In this document: in pieces, positions 45,219 to 56,127 of the stretch | Position numbering within the stretch: position 1 is the stretch's first letter | Layout: each line of letters starts with the position of its first letter | Assembly (NCBI GenBank): GCA_037962975.1 | Contig: CM075671.1 | Coordinates: forward strand, 157,035,501 to 157,099,500 | Origin: Clitoria ternatea | Lineage: Eukaryota > Streptophyta > Magnoliopsida > Fabales > Fabaceae | DNA length: 64,000 nt | Direction: 5' to 3' | The notes under the pieces: generated by a model | Databases searched by the model: none | Seen by the model: only the letters and a program-made list of their open reading frames with translations | What the model was told of the DNA's origin: nothing | Translations under genes and position numbers: made by a program

Positions 45219-46523
45219 TGTTAATCATATGGAAGACTCACCACTCAGAACGACTGTTCCGCTGCTCTAAGGTATAAAAACTTACAAATCAACAATGAGA
45301 AGATAGAACATTCTTATTCTCACTTACGCTCGAGCTTTTTTATTCTTTCTAAATATCTCACTGATTTGAGTGTCAGGGTGTTCTTATAGGTGACACCTTT
45401 TTTTGCCCCACAATGCGTAAGGTTGGTGATATTTACTCAAAAGAGCACTCAAACACTTGTATTTCCTGAACCTCCGAATGCTAGTCTGAAACATTCAACC
45501 CTCACCACAGTCATGAGAATATGAATGATCATTTTTATTGAGTGATCATTTTTATTGAGCAGTAGCTGATGAGCGTCTTATGCTCTATCTATATAGGCTC
45601 AAGTTTGACCTGATGAGCTCTCCATAAAGATTAGGTTGCTGACTCATTCTAAACGAGTTTAGGCCCAATAGCTTTATTTTAGTCCAACTAAAATAAAAGT
45701 TATCCTATGGTGGGCTTACTCTATACGTTAGGTAAAATATCTGGTCATATTAATAATAAACTATTTTATTATTAATATAAAATAAGAGTGACATCTAGGA
45801 ATGCATCATTATGTCCAAATATTATTTATCATTGACATAACTTATAAGTGATAACTATTTTATACATTCATTCCTTTTATCACGATATCTAATTGGGTCT
45901 AAGGGATGGTCATTGTCATCCTTGTATGACCCAAATCATTTTACATGGCCATGTATTGCTTTAGTCTCACTCCATCAAGCAGCCTATAGATATCACTTCT
46001 GTTATATAGGAGTGGCAAATCCTATCCACATCACTTACACCCCTCTGCATAATTTATTCATTGTCTAATCATAATCTTTACGGTCATCTTCTTACAAATG
46101 ACGTTTAATTGTATAAAACAACAAACTCCTCATATAGGAATTGTAGTGACTTTAGGTTGAAGGACTACATATATCATTATCACATTAAGAACCATTTATG
46201 ACACTCAGGTAACGATCCATGCAACATTCTCATGGCGGGTATGTCTAGTACAACATTAATCTTAACATTCTCATGCAACGTACTCTTAATATCCACGATC
46301 TATGAGATTTAGATCGACAGTACATTCACACACTAGTCTTAATGTATTTACATATCCCCATGTAAATACTTGACTGGGGACATCTTAGGAATAATTCTTA
46401 TATGACCTACTATTCAAAGGATAAATAGATTTAGAATAATTTAAAACTGAAAAAGACTTATTTTATTAATAAGTACAAAATGATACATTAAAAGCATAAT
46501 AGCTCGTAGTGTATACACTAACA
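45219..46523 (-). repeat. Ty1/copia-type LTR (1305 bp)
   Basis: The minus strand starts TGTTAGTGTATACACTACGA at 46523 and ends ..GATTAACA at 45219, giving 5-6 bp terminal inverted repeats. It is related to 51265-51688: both share CGCTCATCAG/CTTATAGG-type wording around a CCTATATAGA TATA box, a GAGCTC..CATCAGG block and TAATATGACC. The flanks (TGGGA, AAAAG) do not form a TSD and no PBS or PPT adjoins, so it is a solo or rearranged LTR. Confidence 0.65.
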
Positions 46524-49500
46524 AAAAGAAAGCTTTAAAGAAAACTTGTAAAAAGGAAAATCAATGTTTAGATAAGACCCCTCAAGAGGTATTTGAAGAA
46601 GTGTGCCCTAAAGAAATATCTTCTTCTTTCTTGGTGACACGCTGCTTAGGTATCATTTAAATCCAAGAGACTCCTCCAACACTCTACATTAAATAAAAAC
46701 AAGCTTGGCCTTTGATTATCCATATCCACATTAGAATTTCTTGTAGGTTATTTTTGGTATATGTTGAATTATACAAGATAAGCATTATTTTGTATTCCTT
46801 TTCCTTGACATTTCCTAAAATGCATTCTTATGTGGTGATGCTCGCCTTTAGAAACTTTATGACTTGGAATATTTTAGGCAATGCTTAAATTTTAATGATT
46901 ACTTGAATGATAGTCTTTCTTGCATGTTTTCTAGTGGGATTTTGATATGTATTCCTAGAATCTTCTACTTACATGATAGCTTATATGATGTGCTACTTTC
47001 TTTGGTGCATAACATGCCGCATCGCATTATGATCTTACTTGGCATTTTCATCCTTTGGCATGTCATGAGAAGTTCTTACTTTTTGAAGCATGTTCATCTA
47101 GTTCTAAGATCATATTGCTTGTTGTGAATGACCTTATATATGAAATTTTCAGGGTGTATAAACCACATGCAATTTATTATGCTTTTTTATGACGGCTACA
47201 TGTACCTTTTAAGATCACTTATATGCCTCATAGTCTTGTTTATGCTTTCTTATGGGAACACCTTATTCATTTCTTTAATGATATATCTCCTTTCATATGT
47301 GTAAGCACCACAAGGGTCACAAGGTTAGTCTTTGATCCTAGATGAACTCATGTACATATAATAAATAATCCTTTCCCTTTTTTGTTTGTTTATTATTTTG
47401 TAGCCATGGGAAACTCATATTTTATTTTATTTACTTTCTGCATGATGATAGAGCTTTGGCTAAGGAGCTAGGAGCTAATCTTTCGGGATGAAAGCTTCTA
47501 AAGAGGGAAGGCATGATGTGAACCTAGCTTGGGCTTCTCATTATATTTGGGCCTTGTGATGAGGATCCACCTAGCTTAGGACTTAGGGTATTTGTTAGGG
47601 CCACCTTAGGCTATTTTCCTTTGTATTTGTTCTTAGGATTTTCATGTTAGAGTTTGAGAGTCATCCTTAGGCCTAAAAACCTATTTTTTATTTGTATTTT
47701 TAGTTAGGCCTAATATGGGCTTTAGAGCTTTAGAAGCTAGGGAATGTTGAGATCCTTGTCAAGGAGCACCTCCTTATGGTGGATCATTACTATGTTTATC
47801 TTATCTTGATAAGTGGCACTTTTCCTTTTCTTTCTCCTCCCATTTTTGCATTTTCTTCTCTCTTTTTGGAACATGAAGATTTTGGCTAAGAGCTGTAAAT
47901 TTATGCAATACTTTGTGAATTGATTTTGATGATAGAGAAGAATTCTAAATCCTTTCTCAAGGCTAGATCTGATGAAGCAAGCACCTAGAGGTCACTATTC
48001 TTCCACTAAGTATGCCTTATAGATAGATGCCTCAACATGTGCTTTATTCTTTACTTTTTCTTTTAAAGAATAGAGGAATTTAACCCACAAAGAAAAATCA
48101 AATTACATATTCATGTTGGATATAAATTTGAATCTTTACAATCGATAATTTTGGAAAGGAAAGTTGAATTACTTCTTAAATAGATACATCTAGCGATATT
48201 GCACAGGACAATTAATTCTAGCCTTGTAAGGTAAATAATTGGCAAATGTTTCATTAAGTCAAAGAAGCTTGGAGGGATAATCCATTCAAGCTTACAAAGC
48301 AACACCATAATGCTTTCCTCCATTTGTACGAGTATCTGCTCTTTCAAGGAAGTCGTTATCAACTCTATAAGAAGTGACTCAACTCAACCAACGGGTTTCA
48401 TATTAGTTTTGGCAACGCATTGAATGCGCAAGATAGTAGTCATTTCATAAACACATGACAATTGTGACTTTTCATGCCAAATAACTTTTCCTCTTTCATG
48501 TCAACATATTTGCTCAAATTTAAAGGAAACTCATCTAACATCTTCAAACCCTTCACCCATTCACACACAACAATCTTTTGTAATTTTGTCAAGGCATATT
48601 TAGCATGAGGTTTGGACATCTTTTTGTGCCTCATATCCTTTAACTCTAATTCCTTTCTAACATAGGCCTCACTTGGGCCTCCTTTGTGCCATTCTTTATA
48701 CTTTATAAATATGTTTGTTAGGAATATTATTTCATTTTAGGAATTAATTAAATTTAGAATTAATTTTAGTTTGGGCCTTGCATGACTATATTTTTCATCT
48801 TTTTAGATCTACTCTTCAGCTTTTTGAGTTTATGATTTCTAATTGTAGATTTGAACTCCTTTCAATCTTTGTTTTTCTTTTTCCATATCACATGTTCAAT
48901 TTCATGAAGAATTTAATTTTCCTTTAAAAAATTGTAAAATCTAAAAAGCTAAATCTACTTCTTTTGGCTTTAAATTTTACAAAACTAATTTTAGATCCTT
49001 GCTATTCATAGTGACTGATACATAACCTCCAAGTTTGGTTCAAATTAAAGACAAAAAAATTTTGGATCATAATTGAAGCTTGAGGCCTAATTGAAGTGTT
49101 CATCTCCTTTTGTGTTCTTTTTTGTCTTTGATTCTTGTTTTTGTTTTTAATTTGAGTTTTTGTGTAGGAACATTGAAATTCTAGATCTGAAATCCATGTT
49201 TTAGGTGCCATATTTGTATATCTCTCTATGTGTTTAATGAATTTTCTTAGTTGTAGTTATCTCCTTTTATGTTATGGAGCTTGAATCTTGAGTTTTCTAG
49301 AATTTGTTTGACTTTTGCACTTAATCATATTTGATTAAGTGTATTTTCAAGCTCCAAAAGTTTTCTTAAATTCACCACACTCCTTGGTGGTACATTGCTC
49401 ATCCTTTGTAGGTTGTTAGTTGTCTTTCTTAGTAAAATTTTTAGTGTTTGTTTACATTTTCCAATAACATTTTGGTACTTTTTATCATCCTTAATTCCAT

Positions 49501-50908
49501 CCATTTTTGAATTTACATGTCATTTTTTTATGTCTTCCATGTCTCTTTAATGTTGGAAGAAGATGCATGTTGCACTCTAGTGTAGTGTTGTTAAATTGTA
49601 TTGTTTGGTGGCAAATTTTTTTGGGACTTTTCTTGGTGCAGTGCTTCAGTAAAAACATAGGAAAAATAAGGGGGAAATATTTAAAAATTACAAAATAAAA
49701 GAAATAAAAAGAAAATGTTTGAAAAGACCTAGTAGCAATTGACTAAATTTAGGTCCTTTGTTGGCAAAACTTGAAAAAAATACATAAAACCCCAAATTGT
49801 TTTGTGTAGTGAAATTTCTTATGTGTAGGCCCTTTACTGTGTTTCTAATTGCCTCTTAGTGACAAAAATAAAAAAAATATTATTACATAGTTCACTTGTT
49901 CATTTGGTGCATTACTTGCATTCTTAGAGTTTATAGTTCACCTTTTGTTTGTTTGCTTTCTTGTAAACTTTTTGTTTGTTTGTCTTTTGTTATTCTTGTT
50001 TGTCACATTCATTGCTTGTTTCATTCTTTTTCAAGTTTAGCATCCTTTCTTTGTCCCTTTATTGCTTATTTCATTCTTTTTCAAGTTTGTCTCAATTGCT
50101 CTACTTTGGTTGTGCTTCCTTATTTGAGCTCTTATTGCTTGTCTTGATTGACCTTTTACTTTTGTCTATTTGAGTTTATACCTTCCTTTGGACTCTTTGG
50201 TATTGCTCTTAGGTTGATCATTGCTTTGGTAGCACATTGGGTGAAGGACTAAGACTTTGGAGATTGTTCTAAGTGCTTGAAAGTGATAGAGTGTTTGAGT
50301 GGAAAAATGCAAGAATGTTTATCTTGTTAAAAGCCTTCTTTGAGTGCTATACACGAGTGGCTAAACACCTTGAGTATATACACTTAGAAGAGTGGTGAGG
50401 CCCTCTCCTTTATTGCATTATACTAACCATCTATTTTATTGAAAGCTTGTTATTTTGTTACTCGATAGATCTTGAAGACTTGTACTTGAAAGCAAAACTT
50501 TGTAATACAATTTAGTTTGAGACTTATGATTTGTATTTTGTTTTCCCTCCTTGTATTTTGGGAGATTTTTTTTCATAATTTACTAGTGCTATTTTCTCAT
50601 TTTGGTCCATGTATTTTGGGACCCTTTATTGGACTTTGGACATTTTCTTGTGTGCTTTTATAAATCACCTTAGGGTAGTGTGTTTAGGCTTAGTTTATTT
50701 TCTTGCTCATAACTAGTACCTTGCTTGCTTGCTTGTATACTAGTTCTAAGCTAGAAATTCGGGTTTTGGATAAAGTCTTCTTAACCTTACCTCCTCTATT
50801 CTTTTTGCTAGTTTTTGTAGTGTAATTTTTTATAGGATTTTCTAATCTACAAGTTACATATTTTTATTTTGTCTTTACGTAAAAGTGAACCAAGAAAATT
50901 TAATAAAC
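46524..50908. other. Unassigned AT-rich DNA; possibly LTR and leader of a gypsy element
   Basis: More than 4 kb without a recognisable protein. Short ORFs (up to 87 codons) lack motifs. A TTCATTCTTTTTCAAGTTT segment is repeated at about 50020 and 50074. Because a gypsy gag begins at 50909 on the plus strand, some of this should be that element's LTR and untranslated leader, but I could not find its PBS or LTR ends. Confidence 0.35.
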
Positions 50909-51264
50909 ATGTTTTCTTATAGTGATGAAACTAGAGATAGAAGTAGAAAAAAAACACCTCCCCACATGAGAGCCTTGATGGAGTAACTCTATGCTATCAA
51001 TCTAAGGCTAGATCATATAGAAAATGGGGAAGAAAGGAAGCCTCATAGGAGGCATAGACATAGACATGAAGGAGAAGCTAGTAAGGAAGAAGATAGGCCT
51101 AGGAGACATCATAGACCTCATAAGGATGAAGGGCTAAGAGAAGTAAGATTTGGAATACCTTCATTCCATGGTAAAAATGATGTGGAGACCTACCTTGATT
51201 GGGAAATAAGAGTTACATAACTCTTCAACTCTCATAGAACTAAAGATGACAAAAAAGGTTAAGG
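50909..51264 (+). pseudogene. Ty3/gypsy gag N-terminal fragment
   Basis: It starts at ATG 50909 (MFSYSDETRDRSRKK), has a TAA after about 22 codons, then continues with an Arg/His/Glu-rich stretch (RRHRHRHEGE...) and the gag signature VRFGIPSFHGKNDVETYLDWEIRV, with another TAA before LFNSHRTKDD. The I(P)xFxGKND.E.YL.WE motif is typical of plant gypsy gag of the kind fused to a chromodomain integrase. It is cut at 51264 by insertion of the copia LTR. Confidence 0.8.
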
Positions 51265-51688
51265 TGTTAGGGAATCCCATAGGGTCAGGCAATGGAAACA
51301 CAAAGGATTTCCAATGGAATTTCATAAACAAGTGTTTCAAAGCATTACATATGATAATAAAAAATAAATTGCGTTTTAGCATTTACCTCTTATAGATGTG
51401 AAGCAAGTTCCTCAATCGAGGCAATCGTAGCTTCGTCCTTAGGAGTCCACATGAGCACTCCCACTAGAAACTAAATCTCTGAATGCTAGTACGAAAATTC
51501 AGAGAGGAATCATAATTTCTAAGTAGCTACCTATAAGCATCTCATGCTCTATATATAGGCTTAGGTCTTAACCTGGTGAGCTCTCAATAAACGTTAGGCT
51601 CTTGACTCATTCTAAATGAGTTAGGACTCTGGTGTGCTTACTCTATGCGTATGACCCTCTAGGTAAAATATTCAGTCATATTAATAAT
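51265..51688 (-). repeat. Second copy of the copia-type LTR, interrupted
   Basis: It starts (plus strand) TGTTAGGGAATCCC, which read on the minus strand is the ..CCCTAACA terminus. It shows the TATA block CTATATATAG near 51548-51557 and GGTAAAATATTCAGTCATATTAATAAT, which matches 45731 onward in the other copy. It stops at 51688 where the young Tat element is inserted; the rest should lie to the right of that element, outside the window. Confidence 0.75.
51684..51688. other. Presumed target site duplication, left copy (ATAAT)
   Basis: The five bases before the element's first base; the related LTR reads ..TTAATAATAAAC uninterrupted at this place. The right copy is outside the window. Confidence 0.5.
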
Positions 51689-52030
51689 TGAACTATCCTT
51701 TACAGGGGGTGTAAAAGTATGGTTGATGAACAATTCAAAATGTACATGTAATGTCAATCTGGTACAAGGAGATATTTATAAATGTGCAAGTACGGAGTAT
51801 CCTTGTATACTGGGGCGGAATACAATGCACTCTGGGCGATGTGACAGTCCACCTGAAGTAACCTTCTTTGCCTTCACACAATTAGTGGTGGTACCTGCAA
51901 TTATTCTCCGACGCTCAAGTCAGTATTCTGAAATATTGTAAGACTTAGAAAGCAAATCTGAGAGAATTATGCAAGTAAAAGTGTAAGGTTCAGAATTGAG
52001 GGGGGATCCCTCTATACCTTTTTGCTGAGG

Positions 52031-52038
52031 TTTATATA
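52031..52038 (-). promoter_or_regulatory. LTR TATA box (sense promoter)
   Basis: TATATAAA on the minus strand in GGTATATAAACCTCAGC, about 500 bp into the LTR. Repeated in the 5' LTR at 63667-63660. Confidence 0.65.
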
Positions 52039-52320
52039 CCTATTACTGGTGCTCCATTATTGGTAGGACTCGTTCCTTGTTTTCTGGCATAATGCAAGAA
52101 AGGTAGTGGGTCCCTGTGTCGTTCACGAGCACCATCACTGTAGTGGGTATTTCTACTTGCTTGGAAAGTGTTAATGCTTTATTATTTTATTCATTGTTCC
52201 CTTTTATGCGTGACAGCGTGATTCCTATTTTCAACCTCTCAAGACAGAGTCAATCTCGTGCCGGGGTTATAACTATGGGCTCGCTACGCAATATAGGAAA
52301 TTCAATATTCCGCCTATGGC

Positions 52321-52428
52321 TTGGCGGAGTAGTATGCATTGGCGGAGTAACGTGCTTTGGCGGAGTTACATGCCATGGCGGAGTTGCATGCCTTGGCGAA
52401 GTAACGAGCCCTGGCGGTATGTACTCCG
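52321..52428. repeat. 18-bp tandem array in LTR U3
   Basis: Six consecutive 18-bp units of the form TTGGCGGAGTAACGTGCT with drift (TTGGCGGAGTAGTATGCA, TTGGCGGAGTTACATGCC, ATGGCGGAGTTGCATGCC, ...). The array lies about 280-390 bp upstream of the LTR TATA box. The 5' LTR has the same array starting at about 63950. Confidence 0.95.
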
Positions 52429-52535
52429 TATAAAAGTAATTATAAGGTATTTGAGATGTACTCCCCCTGTTCAAAATGCTGATCTGGCAAAGCATTAAAA
52501 CCATGCTCTTGGGGACCGGTGTTGGGACCGGATCA

Positions 52536-52550
52536 TATGCCCCCTAGCTT
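52536..52550 (-). other. Polypurine tract
   Basis: AAGCTAGGGGGCATA on the minus strand directly before the LTR; nearly identical to the PPT of Tat copy 3 at 39090-39105. Confidence 0.85.
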
Positions 52551-52829
52551 GTTATAGTGACTGACGGAGTTACTTTAATGAGCTATAACACTGTTATGTT
52601 TAGCTTTTATAGGCATGGGTTTAGGCGGTGTTTGCTAGCTCAGGATTTTCGGACAAGTGTTTTCGTGCATTTAATGCTTTCATCATTACTTACCACGCCT
52701 GTCATTACTGCGCCTCGAAACTGCGTTTTGCCACTTCAATCTCTCACTGCCACGTATGCCCTCGTAACGATTGCCATTCCAATGATGGGACATAAATGCA
52801 TGGGATAGCAGTTGAATACGTTTTCGAGG

Positions 52830-52975
52830 TTATTACCAAGGGCCTTGGATTTTGAAAATGCGGCCCAAAAAATGCCTGTCTTGAGATTCATCCAACGGCT
52901 GTTTATTACCATGGGCCTTGGATTTTGAAAATACGGCCCAAAAAATGCTTGTCTTGAGATTCATCCAACGGCTGT
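52830..52975 (+). repeat. 73-bp tandem duplication upstream of the antisense TATA box
   Basis: Units 52830-52902 and 52903-52975 both read TTATTACCAxGGGCCTTGGA ... CATCCAACGGCTG with only a few differences. They lie 55-200 bp upstream of the TATA box at 53029, where an enhancer would be; that role is inference. Confidence 0.92.
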
Positions 52976-53028
52976 AGTTGCGTTTCTGAGATTAGTGAGG
53001 CTTTACGTGTTTCCCCCCAAGCCATGCC

Positions 53029-53036
53029 TATAAATA
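53029..53036 (+). promoter_or_regulatory. TATA box of the antisense gene
   Basis: TATAAATA in CCCCCCAAGCCATGCC/TATAAATAGG. A pyrimidine-rich region (CTTCATCTTCTTCTCTG, about 53067) follows at the expected transcription start. It is outside the LTR, on the strand opposite to the genomic RNA, and conserved in Tat copy 3 (38737-38730). Confidence 0.75.
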
Positions 53037-53253
53037 GGTAAACTCTTAGGAGGGGAAACTTTTCGCTTCATCTTCTTCTCTGCGCTTTCGTATTAGAACT
53101 GCCTTTTGAACATTGCTTTCTTGTGAGTTGTTTGTTGTTGCAGTTCTTCAGTTCTTCAGAAACTTAAGGTAACTTTCTTCTTTCTCTGTTTTCTGTTTTT
53201 ATTCTCATTGGGTTGGTTCTGTTTTCTCTATATGTGCGTTTGTTGAAGCGAGG

Positions 53254-55895
53254 ATGAGAGGAAAAAAGTCAGAGTCATGCTCTAGGGTTTCTGTCCGCCC
53301 CATGTTTTCGGATATTGAGAGTGAAGACGAGGCTTTCTATACTGGGAGGGATTCGACGTTTTACAGCAGTGTAGAGTATTTTAGTAATGCTGTACATTCG
53401 TTTGTATCAGGAGTTGTTTCCCACACACAAGTGATAACGATGGCAGAGTGTCAGAATGTTGTGTTGCATGGATTGGACTGGAAAAAGACGCTTGAGATTA
53501 ACCCCTATTGTTGGGTTGAGGAAGATGTTAAAGATGCTTCCTCTCGTCATGCAACAACGAGTGGAGGGGTGATGGAGTTGTCTGTGCCAATTTGGAAAGA
53601 TGAACGGTATGAAAGGAGGTTCATCATTCGTTCGCCCAAGACGTTCGAACGTATATGCCATCGTCCTCAAAATGAGCGTACCATATATATGTATGATATT
53701 TTATTTACCCAGTTGGGGGTACGTTTTCCACTGAATAAATTCTAGATTGGCGTACTTAGATTCCTGGATTGCGCCCCTTCTCATTTGCACCCTAATGGTT
53801 GGGGGATAGTTCGCAGCTTCGAGGTTTTGGCTGAACATCTGGAGTTTACGCCCACTGTGGCGTTGTTCTTTGCCTTCTGCCGCATCATGAGGAGAGTGAA
53901 TGTGAAAACGGGCGGCATGGGCTTTGTAACCCTTCGGGCGGAGCCGAAGATTTTAAATTTCAAGGCGTTTGCTGACTCCGCCAAAGAAGGCGGACTTCAC
54001 TTTAGGATGAGCTTTGTGAAGGTTTCCGTTAGGAAGGATAAGCCCGTATTCTGGCGGAATAAGGAGGGAATTGATAAATTCCCAGTAGCGTGGACGCATG
54101 AGCACTTCCTCCTGACTAAACAAGTGTATAAAGTTGAGGAGAGTGCTTTATCAGCTGCTTCTGTGGAAGTACTCCGGACGTTGAAGGAGTACAACTCCGT
54201 CCATAAGCTGATTCTGTGTCGAAGGCTGCTTGGGCGGGATGCTCAGGGATACTTAAGTAATATTTTATCATTAACAATTCCAATGTTGCTTAAATATTAC
54301 TCTTGTTGTTTCCTGCAGCTTCTAATTGTATTTATGTATGTTATTTTGCAGGAGAGATTGCCGAATTCCCTGGGATGGATCGCATCAAGCAGATTCGCAT
54401 GAGCCGTAAGGAAATTGACGCGGAGAACAACGTGCAGCCCAGAAGGAATTTGGTTGCTGCTCTGACAAAGACTCTTCCTTTCCCTACATCCATTAATATA
54501 GTGAATTTGGAAGGTGGTGCAGGGTCCTCAACAGTTGATGTTGAAAGGCGTTCTAAAAAATGCCAAGAACCAGAAGCTGTTGAGGTAGAGGAAGAGGAAG
54601 TGGATCCCCAACCCTTGCTAAAGAATAAGAACAAGGGCAAGAAGAAGATTGGGGAAGGAGCATCAGTCGATGCCGCCATTGACTTGGAAGAGACTTAGGA
54701 AATACCTGTTGTGGGTATTACTGCTGATCTGGGCGGTGTTGGAGGCGCCCTTGAAGAAGGTGTCATGGGGGAGGAAGCGGAGGAAATTCAAGCTTCTTCA
54801 ATCCATGTCGCGGGGGATGAGGCGGAGGGAATTCAAGCTTCCCCAGTCCGCCCAGCTGAGAATCCCGCCCTGGACTTGGCTACTCAAGGGACACCAGTTT
54901 TCCTTATTGATGTTCCAAGGGAGTCATCCAGGCGATCTGTCTCTTTGCCTTTGGCGGGGTCTCGACTAAATCCCTTTTTGTATTTTACAAATATGGGATC
55001 CCGCCAGTCGGAGAGGCGTGATCCGGACTTCATTCTCCACCCCGACATCGACTTCGAAGAGATTCCAGACGCTGCTACAGCTGCAAGGTGGCACCTCGTA
55101 GAAATTGATGGTTTCCTTGCCTCTGTGCCACGCATCGCTGAAGTTGCTGCAGAGGCCGCCATGTTCCAAGAATCGTTTCATGAATCTGTGGAAAAGATAC
55201 GTAGCTTGGAGCACGACAATGAAATGTTGTCAGAGGTGGTCAAGGCTAAAGACAAACACCTTGACACCGCCGACTCTGATATAAAGAAGCTTGAGGAGGA
55301 GCTGGCTCAAGTGAGAGCTGATAAAGTCTTGCTGGAAAAGCAAGTCTCTAGCTTGAAGGAGCAGAATGTAAAACTGGGCGAAGAAGTAGGCGGACTATCC
55401 CAGGTGAACAAAGAACTGGGCGAAGGTGTGAGCAAACTTCAGCAGAGGTTGGTTTTCTTTGAAATAAATAAGACCGTTGCTGAAGACGCCTGGGCGGCGG
55501 AGTTGGACCAAACAGCCACTGCATATAGTAACCTTGAAAAACAGGTTCAAGAGCTGCAAGTTGAAAAAGCCACTTCAGACGCTACCAGTAAGAGGCTTGA
55601 TAAGGAGTTACAATCTGCCTTGGATGCAGCTGAGGCGGCAATTGATGATGCTTTCAGCATGGCTGTTCGTCAACTCCGTCATCGCAACCCAGGCGTTGCT
55701 CTCAACACTGCAGGCATTCATCCTTACTATGAATTCATCAATGGTGAACTGATGGTGCCTGTTCAGGGGGGTCATGTTCCTGCGCCCAATGTAGAGTATG
55801 TCCTGGCGGACTTGCCCCCCTCGCAAAGTTTATCCAAGCCTGGTGAAAGTCAGCCCAGCTCCGCCCAACAAGAGGGGGTGCCATTCGAGCCTTAA
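53254..55895 (+). CDS. Antisense extra gene of the Tat element: coiled-coil 'putative gypsy type transposon' protein
   Basis: The role of this family is unknown; such ORFs are carried by several Tat-group elements. From the ATG at 53254, the N-terminal part is acidic and Ser-rich. Then comes the plant domain labelled 'putative gypsy type transposon' (Transposase_28 type), with CHRPQNERTIYMYD (about codon 145), GVLRFLDCAPSHLHPNGWG (about codons 166-184) and SFVKVSVRKDKPVFW (about codons 253-267). A 95-bp intron (54257-54351) follows. After it lie a basic patch, a Glu-rich linker, a long coiled coil (about 55190-55660, heptads such as LEEELAQVRADKVLLEKQV) and a C-terminal NPGVALNTAGIHPYYEF (55690-55740). 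Splicing restores one frame, still broken by TAG at 53743-53745 and 54696-54698, so this copy may not make the full protein. AATAAA lies 98 bp after the stop. It is convergent with gag-pol. Confidence 0.8.
54257..54351 (+). other. Spliceosomal intron in the antisense gene
   Basis: Donor CTTAA/GTAATA, T-rich body, acceptor TTATTTTGCAG/GAGAGATTG; 95 bp. It is phase 1, and removal joins GYL to EIAEFPGMD through a split Arg codon, moving exactly from the upstream to the downstream reading frame. A second acceptor (CCTGCAG, ending 54318) is in the same phase and would add 11 codons. Confidence 0.8.
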
Positions 55896-55992
55896 CGGAG
55901 TCCGTTTGGAAGTTTTGTTTTTCTTTGAATTTTAATGATATTGCCTTGTTCCAGGATAGGCTCTGGATCTTTATCAACTTTTGACAATATTC

Positions 55993-55998
55993 AATAAA
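55993..55998 (+). terminator. Polyadenylation signal of the antisense gene
   Basis: AATAAA in TTCAATAAAATATATTTTCTG, 98 bp after the stop codon and before the tandem array. Confidence 0.6.
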
Positions 55999-56127
55999 AT
56001 ATATTTTCTGTAAATCAATACTTGTTCATATAAACACTGTCTGAGTCTGTCGGATTTATGCCTTGTAAAACGATATTAAGAAGGCAGCGTAATCATTTGA
56101 GGACTTAATGAAATATGACTAAGTGTA

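Larger units (their letters stand above)
51689..52535 (-). repeat. 3' LTR of the young Tat element (847 bp)
   Basis: The minus strand begins TGATCCGGTCCCAACACC at 52535 and ends GGATAGTTCA at 51689. The PPT lies just outside at 52550-52536. It contains an 18-bp tandem array in U3 and a TATA box at 52038-52031. Plus-strand ORFs here, including a Gly-rich repeat peptide, are artefacts of the 18-bp array. Confidence 0.93.

Noticed and set aside
45219..46523. Solo LTR with intact TSD
   Set aside because: TG..CA ends are clear, but the flanks (TGGGA and AAAAG) do not match, so a simple solo-LTR history is not supported.
52116..52433. Plus-strand ORF with GGV-C repeats
   Set aside because: It is the translation of the 18-bp LTR array, whose unit is a multiple of three.
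54341..54679. Minus-strand ORF opposite the antisense gene
   Set aside because: A shadow of the Glu-rich linker of the plus-strand gene.
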